Positions 1 through 9,569 of a stretch of DNA of 64,000 nt are shown one piece after another (the stretch's first letter is position 1; each line of letters begins with the position of its first letter). The DNA comes from Petrocella atlantisensis (GTDB lineage Bacteria; Bacillota; Clostridia; Lachnospirales; Vallitaleaceae): assembly GCF_900538275.1 (NCBI RefSeq), contig NZ_LR130778.1, positions 3,096,001-3,160,000 on the forward strand. Direction: 5' to 3'. Under the pieces are notes generated by a model, which saw nothing but the letters and a program-made list of their open reading frames with translations, was not told the origin of the DNA and made no database searches. The position numbers and the translations under genes are program-made.

Positions 1-471
1 GGGAATGGTGATGACTTTGTTATCAATGGTAATTAAGACAGTGTTAAAAACATGAATGGCTTCTACAGTTCCTTTATGACTGAGCGTCTCAACAAAATCA
101 CCAACTTTAAAAGGTCGTAGCGTTAGTATCAAGAAGCCGCCGGCAAAATTAGATAAAGCGCCTTGAAAAGCTAGACCGATAGCCAAACTGGCAGCACCTA
201 GGACAGCAACCAAGGAGGTGGCTTCACCCGCCATGTTAATTACGCTTACGATTAAGATGACTTTTAACGAGATCGAGGATAGAGATATTATAAATGGTTT
301 CAAGGTGGCATCGATTTTACTGTGTTGAAGGACTTTTTTTAAGATTTTCAGAACCCATCCTATAGCAATCCAACCGATAACAAGCACGATAATAGCAAAT
401 ACGACTTTATTGATGGTATCACCAAGGGCGCCCTGAAAGTTAATTTTGATGTTGTTTATAATTGTTTCCAT
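1..471 (-). CDS. Small-conductance mechanosensitive channel (MscS family), N-terminal part
   Basis: This is the first 157 codons of an MscS-type channel that opens when membrane tension rises and releases solutes during hypo-osmotic shock. The start is ATG at 471 (reverse strand), preceded by AAAGGAG. Hydrophobic helices lie at about residues 17-38 and 55-75. They are followed by the hallmark pore-lining helix, with SLAIGLAFQGALSN and then GGFLILTLRPFKVGDFVE, which is typical of TM3 and the start of the beta domain. The C-terminal cytoplasmic cage lies outside the window, so its completeness cannot be judged. It is divergent from the gene at 692. Family assignment is secure; the specific paralogue is not. 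Confidence 0.93.
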   Translation of the reverse strand, partial: METIINNIKINFQGALGDTINKVVFAIIVLVIGWIAIGWVLKILKKVLQHSKIDATLKPFIISLSSISLKVILIVSVINMAGEATSLVAVLGAASLAIGLAFQGALSNFAGGFLILTLRPFKVGDFVETLSHKGTVEAIHVFNTVLITIDNKVITIP

Positions 472-691
472 AGTGAAAATCTCCTTTACATTAATGAGAC
501 CACTTAACTAACTGAAAGCGGGTTAGTATGGTGGTTTATTTTTTTCTCCTATTAGTTTAACATAAGTCGTTATAAAATGGAAAGAATCCGTGAATTTCTT
601 CTAGCACATTGAACCCCTCTGTGATATGATGGTTTTAAAAATATGCTGAGTTCATGACATAATTAAGCTCTGGACAAAATTAGGAGGTATT

Positions 692-1288
692 ATGAAACCC
701 ATTATCAATCGCGAGGAATATAGTAAGTCGGCTAGAAGAATGTTTTCCAAATTTCCATTTTTACTCTTATTGGTAACATGGTCGGCGGTTTTTTTATCAA
801 AAGCTATTCGAGAGTTAATAGTGACTGGTGCTCTTGTAGAAAGTATCCAACAGGAAAAATTAGGAAATACATTTTTTCAGGGCGTTTTAGGAGCTGTTAT
901 TATATTCTATGTTTCCAGAACAGTACTGGACCAGTTCATGAAAAAAGCTTTTGACTTATCTGAAGAAACAGAAAAAGGTTACTATTTGCCTTGCATGCGT
1001 CATAATAGTTGGTATGATTTTTCAGTTGGAAATCTAATCGTTAAAAAAGATCAGTTCTATTTTCAACCGGATCGACAAATGTCCATGATACTCGCATTTA
1101 ATTATGATTCTGCCAAAGGGTTTACAGTAGAGTTAAGTAAAAAAAGAGCCAGTATCGGGCTTTACTTGATAACAGGAGAAAACCATATGATGGTGATACG
1201 TGATCAAGAAAATACGATTATAGGTAAATTCGTAGTTGCTGGTGTAAGTGAGCATTTACCAACCATTCAAACGATGTTTAACCAATAA
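692..1288 (+). CDS. Two-TM membrane protein with a YcxB-like cytoplasmic domain
   Basis: This is a 198-residue protein of unknown function. Two hydrophobic helices (about residues 22-40 and 62-80) are joined by a short loop. A soluble C-terminal half of about 110 residues follows, alternating strands with conserved-looking aromatic positions. The layout resembles the YcxB-like family of Gram-positive bacteria, but the match is by architecture only. The start is ATG at 692, five bases after AGGAGGT. No partner gene suggests a role. It is the first gene of a plus-strand group that continues with the Cys-rich protein and hydrolase genes. Confidence 0.7.
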   Translation: MKPIINREEYSKSARRMFSKFPFLLLLVTWSAVFLSKAIRELIVTGALVESIQQEKLGNTFFQGVLGAVIIFYVSRTVLDQFMKKAFDLSEETEKGYYLPCMRHNSWYDFSVGNLIVKKDQFYFQPDRQMSMILAFNYDSAKGFTVELSKKRASIGLYLITGENHMMVIRDQENTIIGKFVVAGVSEHLPTIQTMFNQ

Positions 1289-1332
1289 TTAAACTTAGAA
1301 ATCAGATTTGCCAGTTGTAAGGGATGATAAAC

Positions 1333-1530
1333 ATGTCAGAACAAAACGAAGTGAAAAGTTGTATAGGATGTTTGTATTATTATGTGACATGGGATGTGAA
1401 AAATCCAAAGGGTTGTAAATACTTTGGATTCAAGTCGAAGCAAATGCCTTGTTTAGTTGTATATAAGTCTGCAGGAGCATACTGTAATATGTACACACCA
1501 AAAAATGACACTCAGAAAGGTGGGTTATAG
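1333..1530 (+). CDS. Small cysteine-rich protein, possible metal site
   Basis: This 65-residue protein has five cysteines (C10, C13, C28, C40, C51) around a YYYVTWD segment and a GCKYFGFKSKQMPC segment. The CxxC plus spaced cysteines suggest a zinc or Fe-S site, but no function is recognised. ATG at 1333 is preferred over the in-frame ATG at 1324 because AAGGG (1319-1323) is then nine bases upstream. Its stop lies three bases before the next start codon, so it is probably translated together with the hydrolase at 1534. Confidence 0.65.
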   Translation: MSEQNEVKSCIGCLYYYVTWDVKNPKGCKYFGFKSKQMPCLVVYKSAGAYCNMYTPKNDTQKGGL

Positions 1531-1533
1531 CAT

Positions 1534-2187
1534 ATGGATAAAATAAAATCAGCAATAGAAGCTATAAAAGTACAGCTGATGGATATAGAAACGATAAAGT
1601 TAGATGATTTTGATCCTGATAAAACCATTTTGGCGGTAATCGATATGAATAAGGGCTTTGCAAAAGCAGGCGCCCTATACAGTCCTAGAGTCGGTCGAAT
1701 GATACCGGAGATTGTGAAGCTTAGTGATGAAGCTTTATCCAAAGGTATGAAGGTATATGCCTATACGGATCATCATCCGGAGGATGCTAAGGAGTTTTCG
1801 GCATATCCCTCTCATTGTGTTGGTAACACTGAGGAAAGTGAATTGGTGGATCCCCTTGCAGCTTTAGAAACTAAAGGACTCATTACAATATTTAAGAACA
1901 GCACCAACGGAATTCTAGCGTATAATCCTGCTGCTATGGATCTGGGTATATCCAGTTATCTGATTGTAGGATGTGTTACGGACATCTGCGTTTATCAATA
2001 TGCGGTTACACTTAGAGCGTATTTGAATGAGCATCAATTAGATGGAGAGGTTTATGTATGTGAATCTCTGGTTCAGACTTTTGATATAGAGGGGTTCCAT
2101 CATGGAGATCTTATGCATGATTTGTTTCTAAAAAGTATGATGGACAATGGCATTAAAATCGTTAAAGAAATAAAAATAAGTAGCTAG
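1534..2187 (+). CDS. Isochorismatase-family cysteine hydrolase (nicotinamidase-like)
   Basis: This 217-residue enzyme belongs to the isochorismatase-like superfamily, whose members hydrolyse amides such as nicotinamide or ureido groups. The Asp-Lys-Cys triad is visible: D37 in AVIDMNKGF, K121 in IFKNSTNG and C152 in GCVTDICV. HCVGNTEESE is like the substrate-side loop of nicotinamidases (SHCVxGT.E.E), so an NAD-salvage role is plausible but unproven. It follows the Cys-rich gene almost without a gap and is followed 13 bases later by the GNAT gene, forming a small operon. Confidence 0.85.
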   Translation: MDKIKSAIEAIKVQLMDIETIKLDDFDPDKTILAVIDMNKGFAKAGALYSPRVGRMIPEIVKLSDEALSKGMKVYAYTDHHPEDAKEFSAYPSHCVGNTEESELVDPLAALETKGLITIFKNSTNGILAYNPAAMDLGISSYLIVGCVTDICVYQYAVTLRAYLNEHQLDGEVYVCESLVQTFDIEGFHHGDLMHDLFLKSMMDNGIKIVKEIKISS

Positions 2188-2200
2188 AGGTAAAACAGGA

Positions 2201-2695
2201 ATGATGCCAATTATATTCGAACCTATAACAAAAACAGATATTAAGGACGCCTTAGTACTTTATAATCACTACATTAAAACTTCCACATCCACGTTCTCGA
2301 TTGCACCTTTAGGAGAAAATGAGATGGAACAGATACTTTTTTCAGGCTTTGATCGTTTTCCATCATATAAAATTCTTTTTGAGGGAAAATTTGTAGGTTA
2401 TGTCCTCATGAACAGATATAAGCCAAGAGAGGCTTATGATCAGACAGCTGAGGTAACGGTTTATATAGATGAAGCTTATCATGGTCGAGGGATAGGGTAT
2501 GCATCACTAAAATATATTGAGACTTTTGCAAAAAACCATAGTTTTAGAGCTTTGCTTGGAGTTATATGTGCTGAAAACACAGGTAGTATAAAGCTTTTTG
2601 AAAGACTAGGTTATTTTAAATGTGCGCATTTTAAAGAAGTCGGTAAAAAATTTGACCGACTTTTAGATGTGGTAATCTATGAAAAATTGTTGTAA
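2201..2695 (+). CDS. GNAT N-acetyltransferase, phosphinothricin-acetyltransferase type
   Basis: This 164-residue protein is a single GNAT fold that transfers an acetyl group from acetyl-CoA to an amine. The acetyl-CoA loop is YHGRGIGY at residues 93-100. The later AENTGSIKLFERLGY motif and the N-terminal STSTFSIAP segment match the PAT/Bar subgroup. In environmental genomes this subgroup usually acts on amino acid analogues such as methionine sulfoximine. The start could be the ATG at 2201 or the one at 2204; both follow AGAGGT. It is the last gene of the group starting at 692. Confidence 0.85.
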   Translation: MMPIIFEPITKTDIKDALVLYNHYIKTSTSTFSIAPLGENEMEQILFSGFDRFPSYKILFEGKFVGYVLMNRYKPREAYDQTAEVTVYIDEAYHGRGIGYASLKYIETFAKNHSFRALLGVICAENTGSIKLFERLGYFKCAHFKEVGKKFDRLLDVVIYEKLL

Positions 2696-2731
2696 GTATA
2701 GATGATGGCATAATAATAGACTGTTTAGAAT

Positions 2732-2905
2732 TTATTTGAATTGATTTATATGTGGGTCATAAGCATAGTTGACCTTGGCAAGCGTCTCGGTTATTTGATT
2801 TTTATGATGATTCTCACTTAAACAATAATCATCTAAGGACTTGTGTTGGTTGCGTAGCTTCATATTAATCATACTGAGTAATATATATGGATCTTGAGGT
2901 AACAT
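2732..2905 (-). CDS. DUF4250 small protein
   Basis: This 57-residue reverse-strand gene fills most of an apparently empty gap. The start is ATG at 2905, preceded by AAAGGAG with good spacing, and the stop is at 2732. The product begins MLPQDPYILLSMINMKLR, contains SLDDYC, and ends with YAYDPHINQF. This is the pattern of the DUF4250 family (a short helical protein with a terminal YDP-N-QF), common in Clostridia and without known function. It is divergent from the CoA-binding protein gene and shares its upstream region. Confidence 0.85.
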   Translation of the reverse strand: MLPQDPYILLSMINMKLRNQHKSLDDYCLSENHHKNQITETLAKVNYAYDPHINQFK

Positions 2906-2943
2906 AATAATCTCCTTTGTGATATACTAATGTGGTTAAGGTG

Positions 2944-2986
2944 TTAAGTTCTGACTTAAGGATAACACAAATAATAATGATTATCA
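2944..2986. promoter_or_regulatory. Intergenic palindrome and Fur/PerR-like box
   Basis: TTAAGT-TCTG-ACTTAA (2944-2959) is an inverted repeat. TAATAATGATTATCA (2972-2986) matches the PerR/Fur-type 7-1-7 consensus TTATAATNATTATAA at 12 of 14 defined positions. Both lie between the divergent DUF4250 and CoA-binding genes. AT-rich DNA gives such matches by chance, so the assignment is tentative. Confidence 0.35.
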
Positions 2987-3030
2987 AATGGAAATATTAT
3001 TTTCCGAATAATGAAAGAGAGTGAATAAAA

Positions 3031-3411
3031 ATGAGTCAACATGAATGGTTAGAATACAAGAATTGGGCAGTTATAGGTGCCAGTGAAAAAAATAGAAGTT
3101 ATGGAAGGAAGATCACACAGCGATTACTGGATGAGGGTTATAATGTTATACCGGTATCAAGAAATTATGATACGATACTGGGTGAAAAATCTTATCAAAA
3201 ATTAACAGAATATGATGGACCGATTGATGTGGTGGATTTTGTTATAAGTCCCTCCATAGGTATTAGAATTCTAGATGATGTTATAGAAAAAGGCATAAAG
3301 AAGATTCTTTTGCAACCTGGATCAGCAAGTGCTGCCTTGATACAAAAAGCCAAAAATCATGATATTGAAGTATTAGAATCATGTGTATTGGTCCTTTTAT
3401 CAGAGAAATAA
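3031..3411 (+). CDS. CoA-binding domain protein
   Basis: This 126-residue single-domain protein has a Rossmann-type CoA-binding fold (the YccU-like, succinyl-CoA-ligase alpha N-domain family). It shows [14 protein letters not shown] near the N terminus, [16 protein letters not shown], and DVVDFVISP. The family binds CoA in vitro; the cellular role is not established. The start is ATG at 3031 after AAAGAGAG. The next gene's ribosome binding site overlaps the end of this gene region, so the two are probably cotranscribed. Confidence 0.88.
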   Translation: MSQHEWLEYKNWAVIGASEKNRSYGRKITQRLLDEGYNVIPVSRNYDTILGEKSYQKLTEYDGPIDVVDFVISPSIGIRILDDVIEKGIKKILLQPGSASAALIQKAKNHDIEVLESCVLVLLSEK

Positions 3412-3437
3412 TTACAAAATTTAGGAAGGCGAATTTT

Positions 3438-4172
3438 ATGAGAGCAAAGCATACACTAATAATGGGCATCTTAGTTGGGGCCATGATATTAACCTTAGCA
3501 GCCTGTCAAAAAGAAAAAACAGCAAGTGATGAACAGGTGGATACAAACAGTGAAAATGTCGGGGAAACTGAGAATGCTGAACTTATGAATTTTGAACAAA
3601 TGAAAGAACCTGAAAAAGGTGATATACTTGCAACAATGACAACGAATCATGGTGTGATTGAGATACTACTTTTTCCTGAAGTTGCCCCCAAAGCAGTAGA
3701 AAATTTTAAGACCCATGCAGAAAACGGATATTATGATGGGTTGATTTTTCATAGGGTTATGGATGACTTTATGATTCAAGGTGGAGATCCTACAGGTACG
3801 GGTACAGGAGGCGAAAGCATATGGGGTGAACCTTTTGAAGATGAGTTCGGACTATTGTTTCCTTATAGAGGGGCATTATGTATGGCAAATTCAGGCCCTA
3901 ATACCAATGGCAGTCAGTTTTTCATCGTACAACTTTCCAACCCCACAGAAGAAGTAGCACTTAGTATGGAGCAAGGTGGTTTCCCGGAAGAAATGATTGA
4001 GGCTTATAAAGAAGTTGGTGGAACACCGTGGCTATATGGTAAGCATACCGTATTCGGTCAGGTACAATCAGGCATGGAAGTCGTTGATGCCATTGTCAAA
4101 GTTGAAGCTGTTGACACGAAGCCAGTAGAAGATGTCATTATTGAAAAAATCGACATAAAAATAATTGAATAA
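3438..4172 (+). CDS. Lipoprotein peptidyl-prolyl cis-trans isomerase (cyclophilin)
   Basis: This 244-residue exported foldase isomerises X-Pro bonds outside the membrane. A hydrophobic signal ends in the lipobox LTLAAC, so the mature protein should be lipid-anchored. The cyclophilin core shows [35 protein letters not shown] and the KHTVFGQV segment. The R, Q and F active-site positions of cyclophilins are present. The start is ATG at 3438 after AGGAAGG; a longer upstream reading would overlap the previous gene and spoil the signal peptide. A strong terminator follows at 4198. Confidence 0.95.
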   Translation: MRAKHTLIMGILVGAMILTLAACQKEKTASDEQVDTNSENVGETENAELMNFEQMKEPEKGDILATMTTNHGVIEILLFPEVAPKAVENFKTHAENGYYDGLIFHRVMDDFMIQGGDPTGTGTGGESIWGEPFEDEFGLLFPYRGALCMANSGPNTNGSQFFIVQLSNPTEEVALSMEQGGFPEEMIEAYKEVGGTPWLYGKHTVFGQVQSGMEVVDAIVKVEAVDTKPVEDVIIEKIDIKIIE

Positions 4173-4197
4173 AGGCCGGTTTAGGCAAAGATAGAAG

Positions 4198-4232
4198 ACC
4201 GTCTCAACCATTTTATGGTGAGACGGTTTTAA
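4198..4232 (+). terminator. Rho-independent terminator after the cyclophilin gene
   Basis: The stem ACCGTCTC(A)ACCA pairs with TGGTGAGACGGT, with one bulged A, and TTTT follows. It lies 26 bases after the stop codon. Confidence 0.85.
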
Positions 4233-4371
4233 TCATTCTGTAACATAAATCTTGGAACATATTTATAATGGATTCGTCATAAAAATAAAGACATTAAAAG
4301 CTTAACGATTCTAGTTGCTTTATGCGGAAGGTTGGGCTTTAATCAATTATAAGTTGGGAAGGAAGATAGAA

Positions 4372-7300
4372 ATGGATAAAAAAGTCATCATTAGTTTCAC
4401 AATGATCGTTATTATGATTACAGGTATATTTGGTTATCAATATTTTACAGGGAACAAATCAAGTTATGTTTATGCAGAAAGTTTTCGAGATGGTGTGTCA
4501 TTATCCCCCACATCCTTCGATGATAGAGGGATTGATGTAGCAACTGATTTTCTGATTGGATTCGAAGAGGGAAGGGAAATGACCTTAGATGAAGTTAAAG
4601 ATCAGTTGGTCATACAACCGGAAGTGGCGTTTGAACTTGAAGAAGTGGACGAACAACTGGTGCTTAATTTTACGAAGCCTTTAGAGGAGAATCAAGTATA
4701 TAAGTTTATGATAGGGAAGACTTCATGGGTGTTTCAGACAAAGAGTCTCTTTTCGGTTATTGGTAATTTGCCAAGACATCAATCAACTGGTGTACCAACA
4801 GATAGTGGTATTGAATTGTATTTTAATGGGAAAGTAAAAGACCTGTCACAGTATTTTTCAATAGACCCAATGGTAAACGGATACTTTGAATCCTATGGTA
4901 ATACCATGGTATTTGTACCTAAGAAACTTGAACCGGAAACCTTATACACAATTACGGTCAAAGCAGGTTTACCTCTTGAAGGTTCTGACGAAACACTGAC
5001 GACGGATTATAAGTTTTCTTTTGAGACAGCTTCAAGTGATAGTGGACTTTTCAAAGAACCAAAAGGCTATTTTAATTACAGAAGATTGTTAAACGACTTC
5101 TCGTCGAAAGAATCGTTATTCATACCATTTAATTTTTCAATTTATGATAAAAATGCAGAAATGAAAATCACCTCAGAAGTTTATGCTTATGATTCAATCG
5201 ATAGCTTTTCAGAGGCAATAAAAGCCTATGGCAACTATCCGGTATGGTCCAATTTTAATCAAGTACCTGAGGAAAGCGGAACATCAAGTCTTGAAAAAGT
5301 ATTGGAATTTGAACAGAATCTGGCGTCGCCGGATGGTTATGAAGATAATCTTAGACTACCAACGATGCTAGAGCCTGGATTTTACGTGGTTCAATCATCA
5401 TGGGAAGATATGCAGTTCCAGACATTCGTGCAGATTACGGATTTAAGCTACTATTATTTTGCAGATCATACTCACGGTTATTTTTGGATGCATGATCTAG
5501 AAACAAAAAAACCGGCCACAGGCGCGAAAGTATCTGTCATGGATACATCAACAACAGCCATAGCCAATCAAGAAGGTCTGGCAGTATTTGAAGACAATTT
5601 CACAGAAGACATGGTTTTTTATCATATGTCTTATAACAATATGGAAAGCTTGAATTATCAGTATAAAGGGTATAGATTTGATCAACAGGATTACTGGACC
5701 CATTTTCAAACAGATCGTGGTCTCTATCAACCGGATGATCAAGTAGAATTTTTTGGTTTTCTTCAAAACAGGGAAACAGGAGATTATCCCAGTAAAGTTC
5801 GAGTCGAAGTAAACAAACAAAATTGGTTTTTCAGAAGTTATTGGCCGGGAATGGAGGAACAGATTCCACTGGTTACAAGAGAAGTACAACTTGAAAATGG
5901 CTTTTATAAGAGTACATTAGAACTACCGAATCTCGAACCAGGTGGTTATCAGGTGAACATCATAATGGATGATCAAACATTGGCGACCCATCATATAACA
6001 GTTGACAAGTACGTCAAGCCGGATTATAAGATGGATATGATTAAAGATAAGGAAGCTATGTTTGTTGATGAATCCTTAAATGTTAATGTAAACACCAGTT
6101 TTTTTGAAGGTACGCCGGTTTCTGGCATTGATGTCCAATACAATGTTTATGGTATTGGTCATGCCCAAGGACAGGTTACAACGGATCTAGAAGGCAATGC
6201 TCAATTTGTGTATACACCTATCTATGATGCAGAATATCAAGGTGATCATTATGGAGGGATTAATATATTTGCAATCCTTCCGGAAAGCGGAGAAATCCAT
6301 GATTCACAGAATATCAGAATTTTTGCCAATGATATTCACGTAGGTATTGAATCAACTTTGAATGAAACTGATGCTACCATTAAAGCCAGTGTAAATAGTA
6401 TTACTTTAGAACGCTTAAATAATGGTACGGCAGAGGATTCAAATGATTTCCTAGGACAAGCCGTACAAGGACATGTCATAAAAGGTATTGTCAAGAAAAA
6501 CGAGTGGGTGAAGAAGGAAGTCGGAGAAAGCTATGATTTCATCCACAAGGTAGCGGTAAAAAAATATGAGTACGATTTAGTAACAACTGACTATCAAGCC
6601 GTTGAATTTATAACCAACAGTAAAGGTGTTGCAGAAGTGAAATTGACACTACCTAAAGAAGATTTTGTGCACTATAGTCTCGTTATACAAACACAAGATA
6701 CAAAAGGACGCAAAATAGAGCAAACCCATTATTTTAATGACCATGATATATTTGAATATGTAGCTGACAATAGGGCATATATCGAGGCGGATCAAGAAAG
6801 CTATGATTTGGACCAAACCATGAAATTATTGCTCAAAGATAATGCCGGTAATTTGGCAGGTCATCAGTATTTGACCATGTTTGGTACGAATGGTGTAAAA
6901 GAAATTAGTATTACAGATCAACCTAATCTTGATACAACCTTCAAAAAAGCGTTTATGCCGAATGTGGAAGTCACAGGTATTAGTTTTACCGGTGAGACCT
7001 ATGTAACAACGGAAAGCTTGAATGTGGAAGTGGATAAAGCGACTTTTAAGGTTGATTTGGAAGTTACAACAGATCAAACAAGTTATAAGCCAGGTGAAGA
7101 AGCAACCATAGAGGTTAAAGCAACTTACAAAGACAAAAATGGTGTTATTCGTAACCTACCAGATGGTATAGCTAACTTAAGTATTGTGGATGAAGCGTTA
7201 TTTGCACTAAGTGAGCAGGAAATCGATGCACTAGAAAGTTTATACGGCATGGTTTCAAGTGGTATTCATATAAAACAAGGCTCACACAATAACAGTCAAT

Positions 7301-9288
7301 ATCCAAACGGTCCTATCTTTGGTGGATTAAGAGGCTACGGTATGATGGAAGAAAGCATGGATATGGCCAAAACTGAAGTTGCAGCAGAACATCCTACTTC
7401 TATGGCTCTGGATTCAGATACAGGCAATCTAAGTGTGCGTTCTGAATTCAAAGATACAGCTTTATTCTTGAATTTGAAGCTTAATGATCAAGGTTATGGA
7501 AAAATCAGTTTTAAGCTACCGGACAACGTAACAGCATGGCGTATTACAACATCTGCCCTATCAGAAACTTTGTATGCAGGTTCAGAGAAAAAAGAACTAA
7601 AAGTAACCTTGCCATTCTTCATTAATCCGGTCATCAATCAGACGTATCTTGTTGGGGACCAACCCTATATAAATGTTGCCGGTTATGGTAATGCCCTAAA
7701 AGAAGATGAGGCAATAGAGTATGAAATAGTAAGTGAAGACATGGATTACACTTTTGCGGGTGAAGGAAAGGCCTTTGAAAAGATCAGTCTTCCATTATGG
7801 AAACTGGAAGCAGGTGATTATAGGATACGCATAACAGCAAAGACAAAATCCGGTTTAACAGACAGTTATGTAGAAAGCATTCGTGTCGTGAAGACTTATC
7901 AGAAGATGGCTGTTACCGATACCTATCCTGCAACAAAGAATTTGAAATTAGAAACAGGTCTAGAAGGTATGACAACTCTAACCTTTGCAGATCGTTCAGC
8001 TGGTCAATACATATCAACTTTATACAATCTTTACTATTCAGAAGGTAAAAGAGTAGACCAGGCCTACTTAGCATCAGTGGTACAAGAAAGACTGAGTTCA
8101 ATATTTAATATTGAAGTGCCAGAGGTAGACGTTCAGTTATCGGATTATATGTTAGACGAAGGTGGTATAGCATTATTACCTTACAGTGAAGTAGACCTTG
8201 CTACAACAGTCAAAATGGTCAATTATCTTGAAAATGACCAGCAGATTGCAGAAATAAAAGCATATCTATATAATGGACTGTTTAAGAAAAACACGGGCTC
8301 AAAGGGACTTATGATCTATGGATTAGCGAGGCTGGGTGAGCCAATGCTGCTTGAGTTAAATGATTATGTAATATCCGGCAATCTGAGTTTTGAAGATCAT
8401 ATCATTGCAGCTTTGGCTTATGGTAGTCTTGGTGATGATTTTATGGCTGAAAAACAATACAGAGAGTTTATTAAACCGCATGTGGAGCGTTTTGACAATC
8501 AGGCGAGACTCATCTATGCAAGTGATGAGGAAAGTCAGATTCGACATACATCTATGGTGCTTCCACTACTCGCCATGTTAAATGATGAAGATGCTCAGGC
8601 GATGTTTGACTATGTGACTTCAAGACATTCAAAAACGTATTTGAACCATTTGGACCTTATTCAGTTTATAGATCTTCGTTTAGAAACAGCCAATAAAAAT
8701 GAAGCAACATTAACATATCGTTATGATGGTGTGAACTATGATGTAGATTTTAATAATTGGTGGGGTACTTCTGTAACATTGCCATCTAGTAGAATGGATG
8801 CCTTTGAAATCGTAGATGTGACATCAGACGTAGTTGTAGTAGCAAGTTATGACAGCTATGATCTTATTAATCGAGAGAAGGATGCTCAGGTATCGGTTAC
8901 GAGAAGTTATGAAGATTATAAAACCGGAGAGAAAAAATGGAACTTTAAGACCGGTGATATCGTCAAAGTAATTATAGATTGGAAAATTGATGAAAATGCC
9001 ATCGATCAAAGCTATACGATCACAGATTATGCACCATCCGGTCTGGTCCCAATGAAGAATCCTTGGGACTACGGATTGGAAGATCATAACTACTGGTATA
9101 GAGATGTTGAAGATCAAAGTGTGAAGTTTGGTATATATAAAGATACAGAAAATTATAGGCCAATGTTCTATTATGCTAGGGTGATTTCATCAGGCTCTTT
9201 TACAGCAGATGCCACTATGATTCAAGGTATGTTGATAAAAGATAGTTTCAATCTTGGTGACAGTACAACTGTTACCATTGAGCCATAA
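4372..9288 (+). CDS. Alpha-2-macroglobulin family protein, cysteine-free
   Basis: This 1638-residue surface protein belongs to the bacterial alpha-2-macroglobulin (A2M) family, which traps or inhibits proteases. The start is ATG at 4372 after GGGAAGGAAG; an upstream in-frame ATG at 4315 lacks a ribosome site. The N terminus is a signal anchor (about residues 4-25). MG-type repeats follow, with the MG2 motif TDRGLYQPDDQVEFFG near residue 447. NLSIVDEALFAL lies near 934 and the A2M core DNVTAWRITTSALS near 1051. Where family members carry the CxEQ thioester, this protein reads GKRVDQ (residues 1225-1230). I see no cysteine anywhere in the protein, so trapping cannot use a thioester. The C-terminal domain resembles the MG10/receptor-binding end. 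Confidence 0.93.
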   Translation: MDKKVIISFTMIVIMITGIFGYQYFTGNKSSYVYAESFRDGVSLSPTSFDDRGIDVATDFLIGFEEGREMTLDEVKDQLVIQPEVAFELEEVDEQLVLNFTKPLEENQVYKFMIGKTSWVFQTKSLFSVIGNLPRHQSTGVPTDSGIELYFNGKVKDLSQYFSIDPMVNGYFESYGNTMVFVPKKLEPETLYTITVKAGLPLEGSDETLTTDYKFSFETASSDSGLFKEPKGYFNYRRLLNDFSSKESLFIPFNFSIYDKNAEMKITSEVYAYDSIDSFSEAIKAYGNYPVWSNFNQVPEESGTSSLEKVLEFEQNLASPDGYEDNLRLPTMLEPGFYVVQSSWEDMQFQTFVQITDLSYYYFADHTHGYFWMHDLETKKPATGAKVSVMDTSTTAIANQEGLAVFEDNFTEDMVFYHMSYNNMESLNYQYKGYRFDQQDYWTHFQTDRGLYQPDDQVEFFGFLQNRETGDYPSKVRVEVNKQNWFFRSYWPGMEEQIPLVTREVQLENGFYKSTLELPNLEPGGYQVNIIMDDQTLATHHITVDKYVKPDYKMDMIKDKEAMFVDESLNVNVNTSFFEGTPVSGIDVQYNVYGIGHAQGQVTTDLEGNAQFVYTPIYDAEYQGDHYGGINIFAILPESGEIHDSQNIRIFANDIHVGIESTLNETDATIKASVNSITLERLNNGTAEDSNDFLGQAVQGHVIKGIVKKNEWVKKEVGESYDFIHKVAVKKYEYDLVTTDYQAVEFITNSKGVAEVKLTLPKEDFVHYSLVIQTQDTKGRKIEQTHYFNDHDIFEYVADNRAYIEADQESYDLDQTMKLLLKDNAGNLAGHQYLTMFGTNGVKEISITDQPNLDTTFKKAFMPNVEVTGISFTGETYVTTESLNVEVDKATFKVDLEVTTDQTSYKPGEEATIEVKATYKDKNGVIRNLPDGIANLSIVDEALFALSEQEIDALESLYGMVSSGIHIKQGSHNNSQYPNGPIFGGLRGYGMMEESMDMAKTEVAAEHPTSMALDSDTGNLSVRSEFKDTALFLNLKLNDQGYGKISFKLPDNVTAWRITTSALSETLYAGSEKKELKVTLPFFINPVINQTYLVGDQPYINVAGYGNALKEDEAIEYEIVSEDMDYTFAGEGKAFEKISLPLWKLEAGDYRIRITAKTKSGLTDSYVESIRVVKTYQKMAVTDTYPATKNLKLETGLEGMTTLTFADRSAGQYISTLYNLYYSEGKRVDQAYLASVVQERLSSIFNIEVPEVDVQLSDYMLDEGGIALLPYSEVDLATTVKMVNYLENDQQIAEIKAYLYNGLFKKNTGSKGLMIYGLARLGEPMLLELNDYVISGNLSFEDHIIAALAYGSLGDDFMAEKQYREFIKPHVERFDNQARLIYASDEESQIRHTSMVLPLLAMLNDEDAQAMFDYVTSRHSKTYLNHLDLIQFIDLRLETANKNEATLTYRYDGVNYDVDFNNWWGTSVTLPSSRMDAFEIVDVTSDVVVVASYDSYDLINREKDAQVSVTRSYEDYKTGEKKWNFKTGDIVKVIIDWKIDENAIDQSYTITDYAPSGLVPMKNPWDYGLEDHNYWYRDVEDQSVKFGIYKDTENYRPMFYYARVISSGSFTADATMIQGMLIKDSFNLGDSTTVTIEP

Positions 9289-9332
9289 AAAAAGAAAAGC
9301 TCATGTAGGATCAAGCATAGCATTAAAAGGGG

Positions 9333-9364
9333 AAAAGTCAGACGGATCGTCTGACTTTTTTTGT
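9333..9364 (+). terminator. Terminator after the A2M gene
   Basis: The stem AAAAGTCAGACG, loop GAT and CGTCTGACTTTT form a perfect 12-bp hairpin followed by more T residues. Confidence 0.9.
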
Positions 9365-9569
9365 CTTTATTTAACGCCTATTGTCATCAATGCACTCAGA
9401 ATCAATCATCTTATATCTCTTAGAAATCAATGTTAGAATTGAAATCGTAAAAAAATATATGGGTTACGGCACTTGAATAATTGGAAAAAAGCATATAGAA
9501 TGTAGAAGGTAAGAAATATTCATAGGTTTAATATTATAGAAAATAGCTAAGTGCTAATAGAGGTATAAA

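Noticed and set aside
4315-4371. Longer N terminus of the A2M protein
   Set aside because: The extra 19 residues would precede the signal anchor with no ribosome site; GGGAAGGAAG fits ATG at 4372.
9254-9436. 60-codon frame at the end of the A2M gene
   Set aside because: It overlaps the A2M 3' end and runs through the terminator hairpin; no ribosome site.
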